This document shows, in pieces, positions 28,686-38,523 of a DNA stretch of 50,860 nt. A program made the translations under genes and the position numbers. The stretch covers positions 1 through 50,860 of the forward strand of contig JAFGBG010000078.1 in the NCBI GenBank assembly GCA_016933295.1, given 5' to 3'. The notes below the pieces were generated by a model. The model was not told where the DNA came from. It worked only from the letters and a program-made list of their open reading frames with translations, and did not search any database. Every line of letters begins with the position of its first letter. Positions within the stretch are counted from its first letter, which is position 1. The stretch comes from Sedimentisphaerales bacterium. GTDB lineage: Bacteria; Planctomycetota; Phycisphaerae; Sedimentisphaerales; Anaerobacaceae.

Positions 28686-29540
28686 TTACTCAAAATCGCG
28701 TGGCAGGAACTGGGCCTGAGCCATTGAACCGCTCATCCTCAGGACGGCAAGGTCGTCTTCGCTAACCTGTCCGTTGATGAACTGTTGAACAACCGGATGT
28801 GGGTGATTGCGAATATGTTCGGCGTTGCCGTCGGCGATAACTTTGCCGTTGTGCAGCATAATAATGCGGTCTCCGACCTTGTAGGCGCTGGCCATGTTAT
28901 GCGTAACAACAACTGAAGTGACGCTAAGCTCTCTTTGCAGCTTTAGAATAAGCTCGTTGATAATGTCCGAACGGATAGGGTCCAGGCCGGTTGTCGGCTC
29001 GTCATACAGAATGATCTCCGGATTCAGGGCGATGGCTCTTGCCAAAGCGACACGTTTACGCTGGCCGCCGGAAAGGTCCGCCGGGTAGTAGTTTTGGAAA
29101 CCGTCGAGACCGACCATGGCGAGTTTGGATTTGACAAGCTCTTCGACCTGTCTCCAGTCGGTTATCTTAAAGTGCTGCCGTATCGGAAATATTATGTTCT
29201 CGCTGACGCTGAGACTGTCAAAAAGCGCCCCGCCCTGGAAAAGGAAACCATAATGGGTGCGTATCTTATTCAAGTCGTTCTCTTCGAGATTATCGATTCT
29301 CTTATTGTCGTAATAAACCTCCCCGAAGGTGGGCCTTAACAACGCTATCAGGTGCTTGATGAATACTGTTTTGCCGCAGCCGCTCGGCCCTATCACGACC
29401 GTGGTTTTACCTTTTTCTATAGACAGGGAAATATTATCCAGCACAAGCTTGGGACCGAACTTTTTAGTAAGGCCCCTGACTTCGAGAGCTCCGTTATGGT
29501 TTGCTTGACTCGTTTTATTTTTGCCGTTTTGCTCTTTCAT
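28686..29540 (-). CDS. MlaF-type ABC transporter ATP-binding protein
   Basis: Walker A 'GPSGCGKT', signature 'LSGGQRKRVALARA', Walker B 'IILYDEPTTGLDPI'; upstream of it on the same strand is an MlaE-like permease. Start at MKEQ is a guess. Confidence 0.9.
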   Translation of the reverse strand: MKEQNGKNKTSQANHNGALEVRGLTKKFGPKLVLDNISLSIEKGKTTVVIGPSGCGKTVFIKHLIALLRPTFGEVYYDNKRIDNLEENDLNKIRTHYGFLFQGGALFDSLSVSENIIFPIRQHFKITDWRQVEELVKSKLAMVGLDGFQNYYPADLSGGQRKRVALARAIALNPEIILYDEPTTGLDPIRSDIINELILKLQRELSVTSVVVTHNMASAYKVGDRIIMLHNGKVIADGNAEHIRNHPHPVVQQFINGQVSEDDLAVLRMSGSMAQAQFLPRDFE

Positions 29541-29600
29541 TTTCCGTTCTAATCCGATGGACCTTACATGAAATATCAGCATCCGATTATCCAACCGGGT

Positions 29601-30410
29601 TCACACTAAGCTTCTGATCGGCCAGAATGTATTGTAAATCGATTTGAATGTAATCGCCAACGCAAAATCCAAAGCCAGGATTGAAATAAAACTTGCCACG
29701 AACGCTTCCGTGCACGCCTGTCCGACCCCTTGCGCTCCTTCTTTGCAGGTGAAACCTTTATAACAACTGATTGCCGCGATAGCTACACCGAAGAAAAATC
29801 CCTTAATGATTCCGATAGATACGTCCCACAATTCCACACCTGAAGCGCTAAAGCTCCAGTACGCCCGGCTGTTAATACCCAATTGGATAACGCTGACGAA
29901 ATACCCGCCGATGATTCCCATTAAGACCGCGAAAATAATCAGGAACGGCGTAAGCAGCAGGCAGGCGAGAATCCTCGGGGCGACCAGATAACGAATCGGG
30001 TCTGTTCCCATGCTCCTGACAGCATCGATTTGCTCGGTGACATTCATGGTTCCCAGTTCGGCGGTCAAAGCCCCTCCGACGCGGCCGGCCAGCATTACGG
30101 CGGCAAGCACCGGCCCTAATTCTTTTACAACCGAGATATTAATCAAAACCCCCAAATGCTCTTCCAGTCCCATACCGGCAAGCTGGTCGTATGCCTGGAC
30201 CGCCAGTGTCATTCCGACAAAGGCTCCTGTTATCATAACAACAGGAACACTTTGGACGCCGATGATGTACATTTGCGTCCATATTAAAGGATATGAGAGT
30301 CTGTTAAAGCAGCTTCTTAACGATACTTTTATCGATTGCCAGAGAAATCTGCCGTAACGTCCTATATTGTTTATCCCGTTTATTGTTTTGGCTCCCACCA
30401 AATCAATCAT
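29601..30410 (-). CDS. MlaE-type ABC transporter permease
   Basis: 'GAFVGMTLAVQAYDQLAGMGLEEHLGVLINISVVKELGPVLAAVMLAGRVGGALTAELGTM' typical of MlaE; start at MIDLVG preceded by TAGGAG. Confidence 0.92.
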   Translation of the reverse strand: MIDLVGAKTINGINNIGRYGRFLWQSIKVSLRSCFNRLSYPLIWTQMYIIGVQSVPVVMITGAFVGMTLAVQAYDQLAGMGLEEHLGVLINISVVKELGPVLAAVMLAGRVGGALTAELGTMNVTEQIDAVRSMGTDPIRYLVAPRILACLLLTPFLIIFAVLMGIIGGYFVSVIQLGINSRAYWSFSASGVELWDVSIGIIKGFFFGVAIAAISCYKGFTCKEGAQGVGQACTEAFVASFISILALDFALAITFKSIYNTFWPIRSLV

Positions 30411-30741
30411 GATTCCTGCTCCTAAAAGAATCCCAGGCTGCAATCTAATACGTAATATCAATAGTAAAAGGTTAATATCCAATAGTCAATGGTCAATAAT
30501 TTATCAAAACTCTCATTTACGGCAAAGGATTGAATATTCCCAAAAAGTAAAATTGCCTTAAAAAAAGCTATTTCTTATAAATCCCTCATCAGGACATGTC
30601 GATAATCTCGCTTGTTTGGATGCGACTTTGAATGTGTGTTTATAGGACATTGCGAATTGCGGATCAAAACATATTTGCAGATGATTGGTTTGTTCGCGAA
30701 TTTTGTGGGATATCCACAGAAACCCGGTAAAGGAGAATCGC

Positions 30742-30912
30742 ATGAGTGAATGGGTCCCTGTCGCGGTAATTGAGAAAGATACAAGGATAAAAAACATACC
30801 GATTTTTGTATTAGCCGGTAAAGGAATTACAGACGATTCGAGTCGGGCCTTTGAGGTAGAGACCGGAGGTTATATCGGAAGAGCTTCCGACCTTGGAAGT
30901 CAGGATAAATAA
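30742..30912 (+). CDS. Truncated receiver (CheY-like) domain remnant or micro-protein
   Basis: 56 aa after AAGGAG: 'TRIKNIPIFVLAGKGITDDSSRAFEVETGGYIGRASDLGSQ' resembles only the C-terminal half of a receiver domain. Confidence 0.45.
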   Translation: MSEWVPVAVIEKDTRIKNIPIFVLAGKGITDDSSRAFEVETGGYIGRASDLGSQDK

Positions 30913-31016
30913 TCAACGACAAATGGGAAAAATACGGAAACAATTTGAACATCTAATTGTGCCGGACTGCAAAAGAGCAGGAATAAAAAATTACCTAAAT
31001 ACAGAGAAAACAGAAA

Positions 31017-32966
31017 ATGGATATAAACAAAACAATTAAAAGATCCGCTTCGGCGGCGGTATTTGTTGTGGTAGTCATTGGAGTTTTCTGGATAACACAG
31101 GAAAAGTTCACAAATAACATAATGTACTGCACGCTTATATCGATCATAGTCGCAGTTGCTCTGACATATTTCCAAAGCAAATTTATTGCAGATGCATTGG
31201 CGCAATCGGAATACATAAAGAGCACAAAGCTCGAAGCCAAAGGGCTGCGCGCGCACCACAAACGACTTGAAGAAAAAGTCCAAAAGCTTACTGCGGAATT
31301 AGACAGGGCCAACGCAAAACTTAAAGCGGAAATTGCAGATAAACCCGTTGACCAGAGACATCTTCAGCAAAGGCTTAAGAATCTCAACTGCTTGTACGCA
31401 TTGTCCAAGATCGTCAATCGTCAGGAAATACCGCTGGAAAAGATATTTCAAGAGACGGTTTATTTGATTCGTGAGGCGTATCGGTATCCGGAAAATACGT
31501 GCGTGCGGCTGAATTTTGACGGCGTGCGTTACAAAACGGATGATTTTGAAAAAAGCGAGCTGAGTCAGCAGACGCAGATTAAAGCCCACGATGAAAATGT
31601 CGGTGTCATCGAGGTTTATTGTCTCGGGGACAAATTTGAAAATGAAGAAAATCCTTTCCTCGAGGAGGAAAATGACCTGTTGAGCGCGGTAGCCGAATGG
31701 CTCGGCAGTATCGCGGAGCGCAAGAAAGCCGAAGAAAAAATGCGGTTATTCAGAAACCTTATAGAGCGTTCTAACGACTGCATTTTTGCCGTAGAGCCTA
31801 AATGGGGCCGGTTTCTGGATGTAAACAACAGGGCATGTGACAGTCTCGGATACACACAGAAGGAATTTCTCGAGACAATCACAATGAAAAATATAGAAGA
31901 GTCCATACCTGACGATTCGGCCTGGAGGAAACAAATACAGGAACTCCGGGAAAAAGGCGATATTGTAAAAGAGGGATTGTACATACGCAGGAACGGCACG
32001 AAATTCTTCGTGGAAACAAGTCTGAAACTGGTGAATCAGGATAAGCAGGAATATATTATAGCGATTGCACGTGATATTACCGAGCGCAAGCGAGCGGAGG
32101 CCAAACTAAAAACCGCTCAGGAGAAGCTGCTTGAGACAGCTCGCCAGGTGGGTATGGCCGAGGTTGCTACGGGTGTGCTGCACAATGTCGGTAACGTGCT
32201 AAATAGTGTCAGTGTTACAGCCGAATCGATTCAGAAAAGGATAAGAGGTTCGAAAATTTCTTATCTCGGTGACGCGGTGAACCTGCTCGAAGAGCACTCG
32301 AATGATTTAGGTACCTTCATGGCAAATGAGGAGCGAGGTAAGAAACTGCCTGCTTTTCTTGCCAATCTCTCAAATGAGCTGATCGGCGAGCAGCAGCGGT
32401 GTCTCGAATCGCTGGAAGCTCTGACCAAACACGTCCAGCATATGGCCGACATAATCCAGCTTCAACAATCATACAGCAAAACCAAAGGTCTGATCGAGCC
32501 GACCTCCATAGCAGAACTTATCGAAGATGCGATCCAGATAAACGCCGAATCTCTGTCCAGAAATAAAGTTGAAGTCCGGCGTGAAATTGTGAAACTACCG
32601 GCCGTTTTACTCGATCGCCATAAGGTTCTCCAGATTCTGACAAACCTTATCAGCAATGCGATTTATGCGCTTTCCGTTAGTCAAAACGAAAAGAAAATCT
32701 TGACAATACGCGTAAAGGAACCAGATAAGGGTCGTATCGAAATCAACGTTTTGGATAACGGTATTGGTATTTCCAAAGAAAACATGACGCGAATATTCGA
32801 ACATGGATTCACAACAAAAAAGAAAGGACACGGATTCGGACTACACAGTACGGCCCTGTCGGTAAACGAACTGAACGGTTCAATAAAAGCATATAGTGAC
32901 GGAATCGGGCAGGGCGCGATGTTCGCAGTTATATTACCCTTTAAGACACAGGAGGCTATAGCATGA
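31017..32966 (+). CDS. Membrane PAS-domain sensor histidine kinase
   Basis: N-terminal hydrophobic segments; PAS 'AVEPKWGRFLDVNNRACDSLGYTQKEFLE'; H-box 'VATGVLHNVGNVLNSV'; N-box 'LTNLISNAIYAL'; 'DNGIGI', 'GHGFGLH'. Confidence 0.93.
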   Translation: MDINKTIKRSASAAVFVVVVIGVFWITQEKFTNNIMYCTLISIIVAVALTYFQSKFIADALAQSEYIKSTKLEAKGLRAHHKRLEEKVQKLTAELDRANAKLKAEIADKPVDQRHLQQRLKNLNCLYALSKIVNRQEIPLEKIFQETVYLIREAYRYPENTCVRLNFDGVRYKTDDFEKSELSQQTQIKAHDENVGVIEVYCLGDKFENEENPFLEEENDLLSAVAEWLGSIAERKKAEEKMRLFRNLIERSNDCIFAVEPKWGRFLDVNNRACDSLGYTQKEFLETITMKNIEESIPDDSAWRKQIQELREKGDIVKEGLYIRRNGTKFFVETSLKLVNQDKQEYIIAIARDITERKRAEAKLKTAQEKLLETARQVGMAEVATGVLHNVGNVLNSVSVTAESIQKRIRGSKISYLGDAVNLLEEHSNDLGTFMANEERGKKLPAFLANLSNELIGEQQRCLESLEALTKHVQHMADIIQLQQSYSKTKGLIEPTSIAELIEDAIQINAESLSRNKVEVRREIVKLPAVLLDRHKVLQILTNLISNAIYALSVSQNEKKILTIRVKEPDKGRIEINVLDNGIGISKENMTRIFEHGFTTKKKGHGFGLHSTALSVNELNGSIKAYSDGIGQGAMFAVILPFKTQEAIA

Positions 32967-34321
32967 GTGACCTCGAAAAAGAGATAGTTCACCGTATTTT
33001 AATTGTCGATGACAATCCTAATATTCACAAGGATTTCCAGACGATTCTTCTTGAAGAGCACGAGAGCGCGGCTCTTGATTCGCTTAGAGATGAAGTATTC
33101 GGCAATACAAAAACTGAAACACAACCTAAAAATGTCTTCGAGCTTGACTTTGCCTCTCAGGGAAAAGAAGGCTTTGAGAAAGTGCAGCAGGCGTGCTCTG
33201 AGAATCGTCCCTATGAGCTGGCTTTTGTTGATATGCGTATGCCGCCCGGCTGGGATGGTCTTAAAACAATCGAGCATATTTGGCAGGCTGACCCGAAGAT
33301 ACAGGTAGTAATCTGTACGGCGTATTCGGATTATTCCTGGGGAGATATAACCGAAAGACTTGGAAAATCAGATAATCTTCTGATTCTGAAAAAACCGTTC
33401 GACAGCGCCGAAGTGGCACAATTCGCCGCCGCCTTGACGGAAAAGTGGAACTTGGCCAGACAGGCCGCAATTAAAATGGAACAACTGGAGCAGATGGTAA
33501 AAGAGCGAACCGACGAGCTTGCAGAAGTTAATAATCAGCTCAAGCAGGAGATTGCGGAACGGGAACAGGCCGAGATAAGAATGGCCGAATTGCTTAAGAA
33601 AGTGGATAACATTAATACGGAACTGACGGATTTCGCTTCTATTATTTCACATGATTTGAAAGCGCCGCTCCGGGGGATCAAAACTTTGGCCAACTGGATA
33701 TTGGAGGATTGCAGAGACAAGTTCGACGATAAAGCAAATGAGCAGATGAACCTGCTTTTAGGCCGTGTGGATAGGATGTATGGCCTTATTGACGGTGTCC
33801 TTCAGTATTCGAAAGTCGGCCGCGTCGAAGAGGGGCAGGTTGGAGTTGATCTTAATAAGTTTATCCCTGAAATTATTGATATGCTCACTCTGCCGGAACA
33901 CATTGAGGTGACTATCGAAGATGAGCTTCCGGTTATTCAATCTCAGGAGACACACATGATGCAACTGTTCCAGAATCTGTTGGGCAATGCCATAAAATAT
34001 ATGGATAAGCCTCAGGGTCATATCAGAATCGGTTGTATCGAAGAGGACGGCTTCTGGAAATTTAGTGTCACCGATAACGGTCCCGGGATTGAAGAGAAAC
34101 ATTTCGAGAGAATATTCAAGATGTTCCATGTTCTCTCGGTGAAAGAGGACTTCGAAGGTACCGGAGTCGGGCTGACGGTGGCTAAAAAGATTGTGGAATT
34201 GTACGGCGGCAAAATCTGGATCGAATCACAAGTCGGCCAGGGAAGCACGTTCTTTTTTACTTTACCCAAACAGGAACAGGAGATAACAAATGATAAACTC
34301 GAAGTCAATACTGCTTGTTGA
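32963..34321 (+). CDS. Receiver-histidine kinase (N-terminal REC, C-terminal HisKA/HATPase)
   Basis: REC 'RILIVDDNPNIHKDF...FVDMRMPPGWDG...KKPFD'; HisKA 'IISHDLKAPLRGI'; 'NLLGNAIKYM', 'DNGPGI', 'GTGVGLTVAKKIVE'. ATG overlaps the upstream stop by 4 nt. Confidence 0.93.
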   Translation: MSDLEKEIVHRILIVDDNPNIHKDFQTILLEEHESAALDSLRDEVFGNTKTETQPKNVFELDFASQGKEGFEKVQQACSENRPYELAFVDMRMPPGWDGLKTIEHIWQADPKIQVVICTAYSDYSWGDITERLGKSDNLLILKKPFDSAEVAQFAAALTEKWNLARQAAIKMEQLEQMVKERTDELAEVNNQLKQEIAEREQAEIRMAELLKKVDNINTELTDFASIISHDLKAPLRGIKTLANWILEDCRDKFDDKANEQMNLLLGRVDRMYGLIDGVLQYSKVGRVEEGQVGVDLNKFIPEIIDMLTLPEHIEVTIEDELPVIQSQETHMMQLFQNLLGNAIKYMDKPQGHIRIGCIEEDGFWKFSVTDNGPGIEEKHFERIFKMFHVLSVKEDFEGTGVGLTVAKKIVELYGGKIWIESQVGQGSTFFFTLPKQEQEITNDKLEVNTAC

Positions 34322-34712
34322 AGATGATGAAATTGACCAGATGACGGTGGAACGGGCACTTACCGACCTGAGTGTAAAGACGCAGCTTGTTCCGACGCGT
34401 AACGGCTCCGAAGCGCTTGAATATCTTCAAAACAGGAACAATAAAAGGCCTTGTCTTATTCTATTGGACTGGAATATGCCGAGAATGAACGGCCAGGAAT
34501 TTCTGACAATAATCAAGTCGGACGAGCAACTGAAAAAAATTCCCGTAGTCATCCATTCCACATCCGGCGCGAGGGAAGATATAAACAAGGGCTTCGAGCT
34601 GGGAGCCGCCGGTTATATGGTCAAATCCAATGATTATGAGAAGTCCAAAAACACAATCAGAGCAATCGGAAGGTATTGGACTCTGTGTGAGCAACCCCCA
34701 AATGGAGAATAA
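34290..34712 (+). CDS. Stand-alone response regulator (Rcp1-like receiver)
   Basis: 'ILLVEDDEIDQ', 'LILLDWNMPRMNGQEFL', 'VVIHSTSG', 'GYMVKS'; overlaps the 3' end of the upstream kinase by 32 nt. Confidence 0.9.
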   Translation: MINSKSILLVEDDEIDQMTVERALTDLSVKTQLVPTRNGSEALEYLQNRNNKRPCLILLDWNMPRMNGQEFLTIIKSDEQLKKIPVVIHSTSGAREDINKGFELGAAGYMVKSNDYEKSKNTIRAIGRYWTLCEQPPNGE

Positions 34713-34716
34713 TTAT

Positions 34717-36165
34717 ATGGCAAATACAAGATACAAAGTTCTCCTTATCGAGGACAACCAGATCGAGCAACGAATGTTTCAGCGGTTTGTGGAAAACAAT
34801 GCTATTCCTTACGACTGTACCATTGTTGGATCTGTTTCGGAAGCTCGAAAGGTGTGGAATTCCGAAAAATATGACATTGTCATTTCCGATCACGACCTGG
34901 GTGACGGGACAGCCTTCGATATCCTTGATTTGGGTAAGGATAAGGATACGCCTATAATTGTGGTAACCGGTGCCGGCGACGAGGAAACGGCGGTCAAAGC
35001 GTGGAAAGCGGGGGCTTATGATTATCTGGTTAAAGATGTGGACCAAAACTATCTCAAGGCTATCCCGATTACCGTGGAAAATGCCATCAATCATAGAATG
35101 ATTGAGAAGAAACTCCGGCTGCTTTCCGGCGCCGTGATGAGCACCGAGGACAGTGTCTATATTACCGATATGAAAGGGACAATTATTTTCGTGAACAGGG
35201 CTTTCTGCAAAACCTACGGATACACCGAGCAGGAGATAATCGGCGAAAACAGCAGCGTTCTCTGGATACAAAAGAAACAGGGAGAAAATACAAGAAGTGT
35301 CTTTCAAACCCGCTCTTTTGGGAGCGGCTGGGAAGTCGGATTCTATCATAGACGTAAAGATGACAGCATTTTTCCGGTATCTCTTTCCAGATCCACAATC
35401 AAAGACGCCAATAAAAATGATGTTGCCATAGTTGGTGTGGCGCACGATATTTCCGAACGGATGCTCATAGAAGACGAGCTGAGAACAACAAGTCTTAAGT
35501 TCAAGAAGAGAAATCATCTGCATAACGAAATTGCCATTATGGTGGCTGAGACTCTGAAAAAACTATTAGCCGACGGCAACATCGATCATGCGGCAAAGAT
35601 TATCTGCGATTATCTCGAAATTTCAAAAATCAATGCGGATAAAATTGAGCTCGAACGCACCAGCTTTAATTTTCCGGTTTTGTTGTCTCAGGTTGCAGAA
35701 GTCTTATCGCCTAATGCGGCCCGAAAAAACATAGAACTTAACATTTCCAAGTCGGATTCCGAACTTGTCGTTTATGCCGACTATGACAGAATGGCACAAA
35801 TTCTGGGCGGTCTTCTTCATAGAGCAATAATGCTTTCTGCCGCAAACAGCAGTATCAACGTACAGATTAAAAACGGCGAAAACGAGATTGTCGTAGAGAT
35901 ACACGATAGCGGGCCTCCTAACGGTTCTAATGAAATACATATGCTTGTTAATAATTCTGAATGGATCAAAGAGCAGTTTCATTCCGGACGGGAAGATATA
36001 GCTCTCGGACTTAGGATAGCAAAGGAACTGGTAGAGATGCATGGCGGACGGATATGGACCGAACATGCGAGAAAAGGAAGAGGAAGCATTTTCTGTTTTA
36101 CCGTTCCGAAGACGGGCGTTCCAAAGAAAATAAATATGGTGATGAACTCAACAAGCATAAACTAA
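34717..36165 (+). CDS. Receiver-PAS-HATPase-like signalling protein, degenerate kinase core
   Basis: REC 'VLLIEDNQIEQ...VISDHDLGDGTAFDIL...VVTGAG...YLVKD'; PAS 'MKGTIIFVNRAFCKTYGYTEQEIIGENS'; HATPase-like tail lacks canonical N and G1 boxes. Start reset from 34630 to the ATG at 34717. Confidence 0.88.
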   Translation: MANTRYKVLLIEDNQIEQRMFQRFVENNAIPYDCTIVGSVSEARKVWNSEKYDIVISDHDLGDGTAFDILDLGKDKDTPIIVVTGAGDEETAVKAWKAGAYDYLVKDVDQNYLKAIPITVENAINHRMIEKKLRLLSGAVMSTEDSVYITDMKGTIIFVNRAFCKTYGYTEQEIIGENSSVLWIQKKQGENTRSVFQTRSFGSGWEVGFYHRRKDDSIFPVSLSRSTIKDANKNDVAIVGVAHDISERMLIEDELRTTSLKFKKRNHLHNEIAIMVAETLKKLLADGNIDHAAKIICDYLEISKINADKIELERTSFNFPVLLSQVAEVLSPNAARKNIELNISKSDSELVVYADYDRMAQILGGLLHRAIMLSAANSSINVQIKNGENEIVVEIHDSGPPNGSNEIHMLVNNSEWIKEQFHSGREDIALGLRIAKELVEMHGGRIWTEHARKGRGSIFCFTVPKTGVPKKINMVMNSTSIN

Positions 36166-36714
36166 AATTTTAGAATTGTGACTCGCAAAACCGGACTGTC
36201 GCGGCTAAAACTGTGTCGGTTCAGGGAAACGAAAAAAACCGGCGGAAACCGGTGTTGGCGACTCGCAAGAGCAAATGGCGCCGTAACAATCTACACCATT
36301 GATTTACTTTTACATTCCTTCACAACAGCTAAAATTAGGTATCATTCGAGTCTGAGGGATAATGTGTCACGTATTTTAAAGTAAGGTGACAAAAGACGAT
36401 ACCGAAGCTCTTTTCGATGCAAGGCAGGAAAGGGAGTTGAAATTTTCAGGCATATCTGCTATTATATTACGGTTAACAAGGATTCTCCATAAGGGGGCCT
36501 TAGGAAGCACAATGACTAAACGATATTGTGATTTGCCAAAAGATAGCCGGCCTATTCGGCGAAAAGCCAATGCCTTTTAGCGAGATTTTTTGTTATTGTA
36601 GGTTTGCCGAGATACCGAAGAATGGTGTAAATGAATTGGGTAAAAACTTGATTTTTGGAGTAAAATCGCAGATTTAGAGCAAGAATTTTGAGTCGAAAGC
36701 GGTAGAAATAAACT

Positions 36715-38478
36715 ATGAATCTTGATCCAACAAAAATGAAAGACTGGCAGATTGCAGAAGCTGCCGAAGAGGTGATGAAACCCATTGTTCAGTTAGGCCA
36801 GGAGCTTGGTCTTCAGGATGGTGAGTTGCTGCCGATGGGCCGGAATCTGGCCAAGGTAGATAATAAAAAAGTTCTTTCCCGACTTTCGGATGGCCCGACG
36901 GCAAAATATATTGACGTAACCGCCATAACACCGACACCGCTGGGAGAAGGCAAGACCACCACAACTATTGGTTTGATTGAAGGACTTGGCAAGCTCAAAA
37001 AACGAGTTATCGGTGCGATTCGCCAGCCGAGCAGCGGCCCGACTTTCAATATAAAAGGTTCCGCCGCCGGAGGGGGCCTGGCCCAGTGTATTCCACTGAC
37101 GCCGCTGTCCATCCGCCTGACCGGGGATATCGATTTTATAACGAACGCTCATAATCTTGCGATGATTGCATTGACCTCTCGCATGCAGCATGAAAGAAAC
37201 TATGACGATGCCAGACTGGCTAAAAGCAATCTTACACGCATCGACATCGATCCCGAACGGATAGATATGAGATGGGCCATGGATTTCTGCGCACAATCAT
37301 TGCGGAATATCAGGATCGGCCGGGGCGGAAAAATGGACGGCTACGAGATGGACTCGGGCTTTCAGATGACCTCTTCGAGCGAAGTGATGGCGATACTCGC
37401 CGTTTCAAAGAATCTGAAGGACCTGCGCCGTCGAATAGCTAAAATCGTTGTTGCCTACGACAAGAAAGGCAACGAGGTGACAACCGCCGACCTTGAGGTC
37501 GATGGCGCTATGACGGCCTGGCTGGTCGATGTCGTCCACCCGAATTTGCTTCAGACCATCGAGGGCCAGCCGGTTTTTGTTCATGCCGGTCCTTTCGCGA
37601 ATATCGCCATAGGGCAGAGTTCCATCATCGCCGATATGCTGGGCACAAAATTGGGCGAATACCATGTCACCGAGAGCGGCTTCGGCGCCGATATAGGTTT
37701 CGAGAAATTCTGGAATCTCAAGTGCCGCATTTCCGGCCTTGTCCCGGACGCCGTTGTTATCGTTGCCACCGTTCGCGCTTTGAAAATGCACGGCGGCGGC
37801 CCCGTAGTCAAGCCCGGCATACCTCTGAGCGAGGAATATACTTCCGAGAATCTCGAACTTCTCGAGAAAGGCTGCGAGAACCTCATTGCTCATATCGAAA
37901 CAGTTAAAAAGAGCGGGGTCCAGCCGGTCGTCTGCGTCAACCACTTCGAAACCGACACGAACAAGGAAACCGAGCTTGTGTGTAAAATATCCGAGCAATG
38001 CGGTGCTCATGCCGCCGTGTCGAGGCATTGGCTCAGGGGCGGTGAGGGAGCGATAGATCTGGCCGAGGCGGTCATGGATGCCTGTAACACAAAAAACAAT
38101 TTTCAGTTCCTTTACGATCTGGATACGCCGCTTGTAAAGCGCATCGAGTTAATCGCCAGGGAAGTTTATGGGGCAAGTGGCGTCACATATACGGACAGGG
38201 CAATGAAAAAAGTCAAAGAGCTGGAAGCTGACCCGACTGCGCGACATTTAGGGACCTGTATGGTAAAGACACATTTGAGCCTGTCACATGATCCGGACCT
38301 TAAGGGGAGGCCGACCGGCTGGGAGCTTCCTATTAGTGACATTCTGATTTACAAGGGAGCCGGTTTTATCGTGCCTGTGGCCGGCGCAATCAAGCTTATG
38401 CCGGGAACGGCTTCCAATCCGGCGTTTCGTCGTATCGATGTGGACGTTGAGACCGGCAAAGTGCAGGGACTATTTTAA
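36715..38478 (+). CDS. fhs: Formate--tetrahydrofolate ligase
   Basis: 'ITPTPLGEGKTTTTIGLIEGL', 'RQPSSGPTFNIKGSAAGGGLAQCIPL', 'GDIDFITNAHNLAMIAL', C-terminal 'MPGTASNPAFRRIDVD'. Confidence 0.96.
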   Translation: MNLDPTKMKDWQIAEAAEEVMKPIVQLGQELGLQDGELLPMGRNLAKVDNKKVLSRLSDGPTAKYIDVTAITPTPLGEGKTTTTIGLIEGLGKLKKRVIGAIRQPSSGPTFNIKGSAAGGGLAQCIPLTPLSIRLTGDIDFITNAHNLAMIALTSRMQHERNYDDARLAKSNLTRIDIDPERIDMRWAMDFCAQSLRNIRIGRGGKMDGYEMDSGFQMTSSSEVMAILAVSKNLKDLRRRIAKIVVAYDKKGNEVTTADLEVDGAMTAWLVDVVHPNLLQTIEGQPVFVHAGPFANIAIGQSSIIADMLGTKLGEYHVTESGFGADIGFEKFWNLKCRISGLVPDAVVIVATVRALKMHGGGPVVKPGIPLSEEYTSENLELLEKGCENLIAHIETVKKSGVQPVVCVNHFETDTNKETELVCKISEQCGAHAAVSRHWLRGGEGAIDLAEAVMDACNTKNNFQFLYDLDTPLVKRIELIAREVYGASGVTYTDRAMKKVKELEADPTARHLGTCMVKTHLSLSHDPDLKGRPTGWELPISDILIYKGAGFIVPVAGAIKLMPGTASNPAFRRIDVDVETGKVQGLF

Positions 38479-38523
38479 TCTTTTTGTTTTTGATTGGTTT
38501 TGGCAATATGGGAGTGTTAACTG

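Noticed and set aside
30460-30500. 'CCAATAGTCAATGGTCAATAATT' as another word-repeat element
   Set aside because: Too short and without a complementary arm; could be chance AT-rich sequence.
34657-35523. 288-aa antisense ORF opposite the REC-PAS gene
   Set aside because: Sense strand has clear REC and PAS domains; antisense has none.
36386-36580. 64-aa ORF between the phosphorelay and fhs
   Set aside because: Non-ATG start, no homology recognised, no clear ribosome-binding site.
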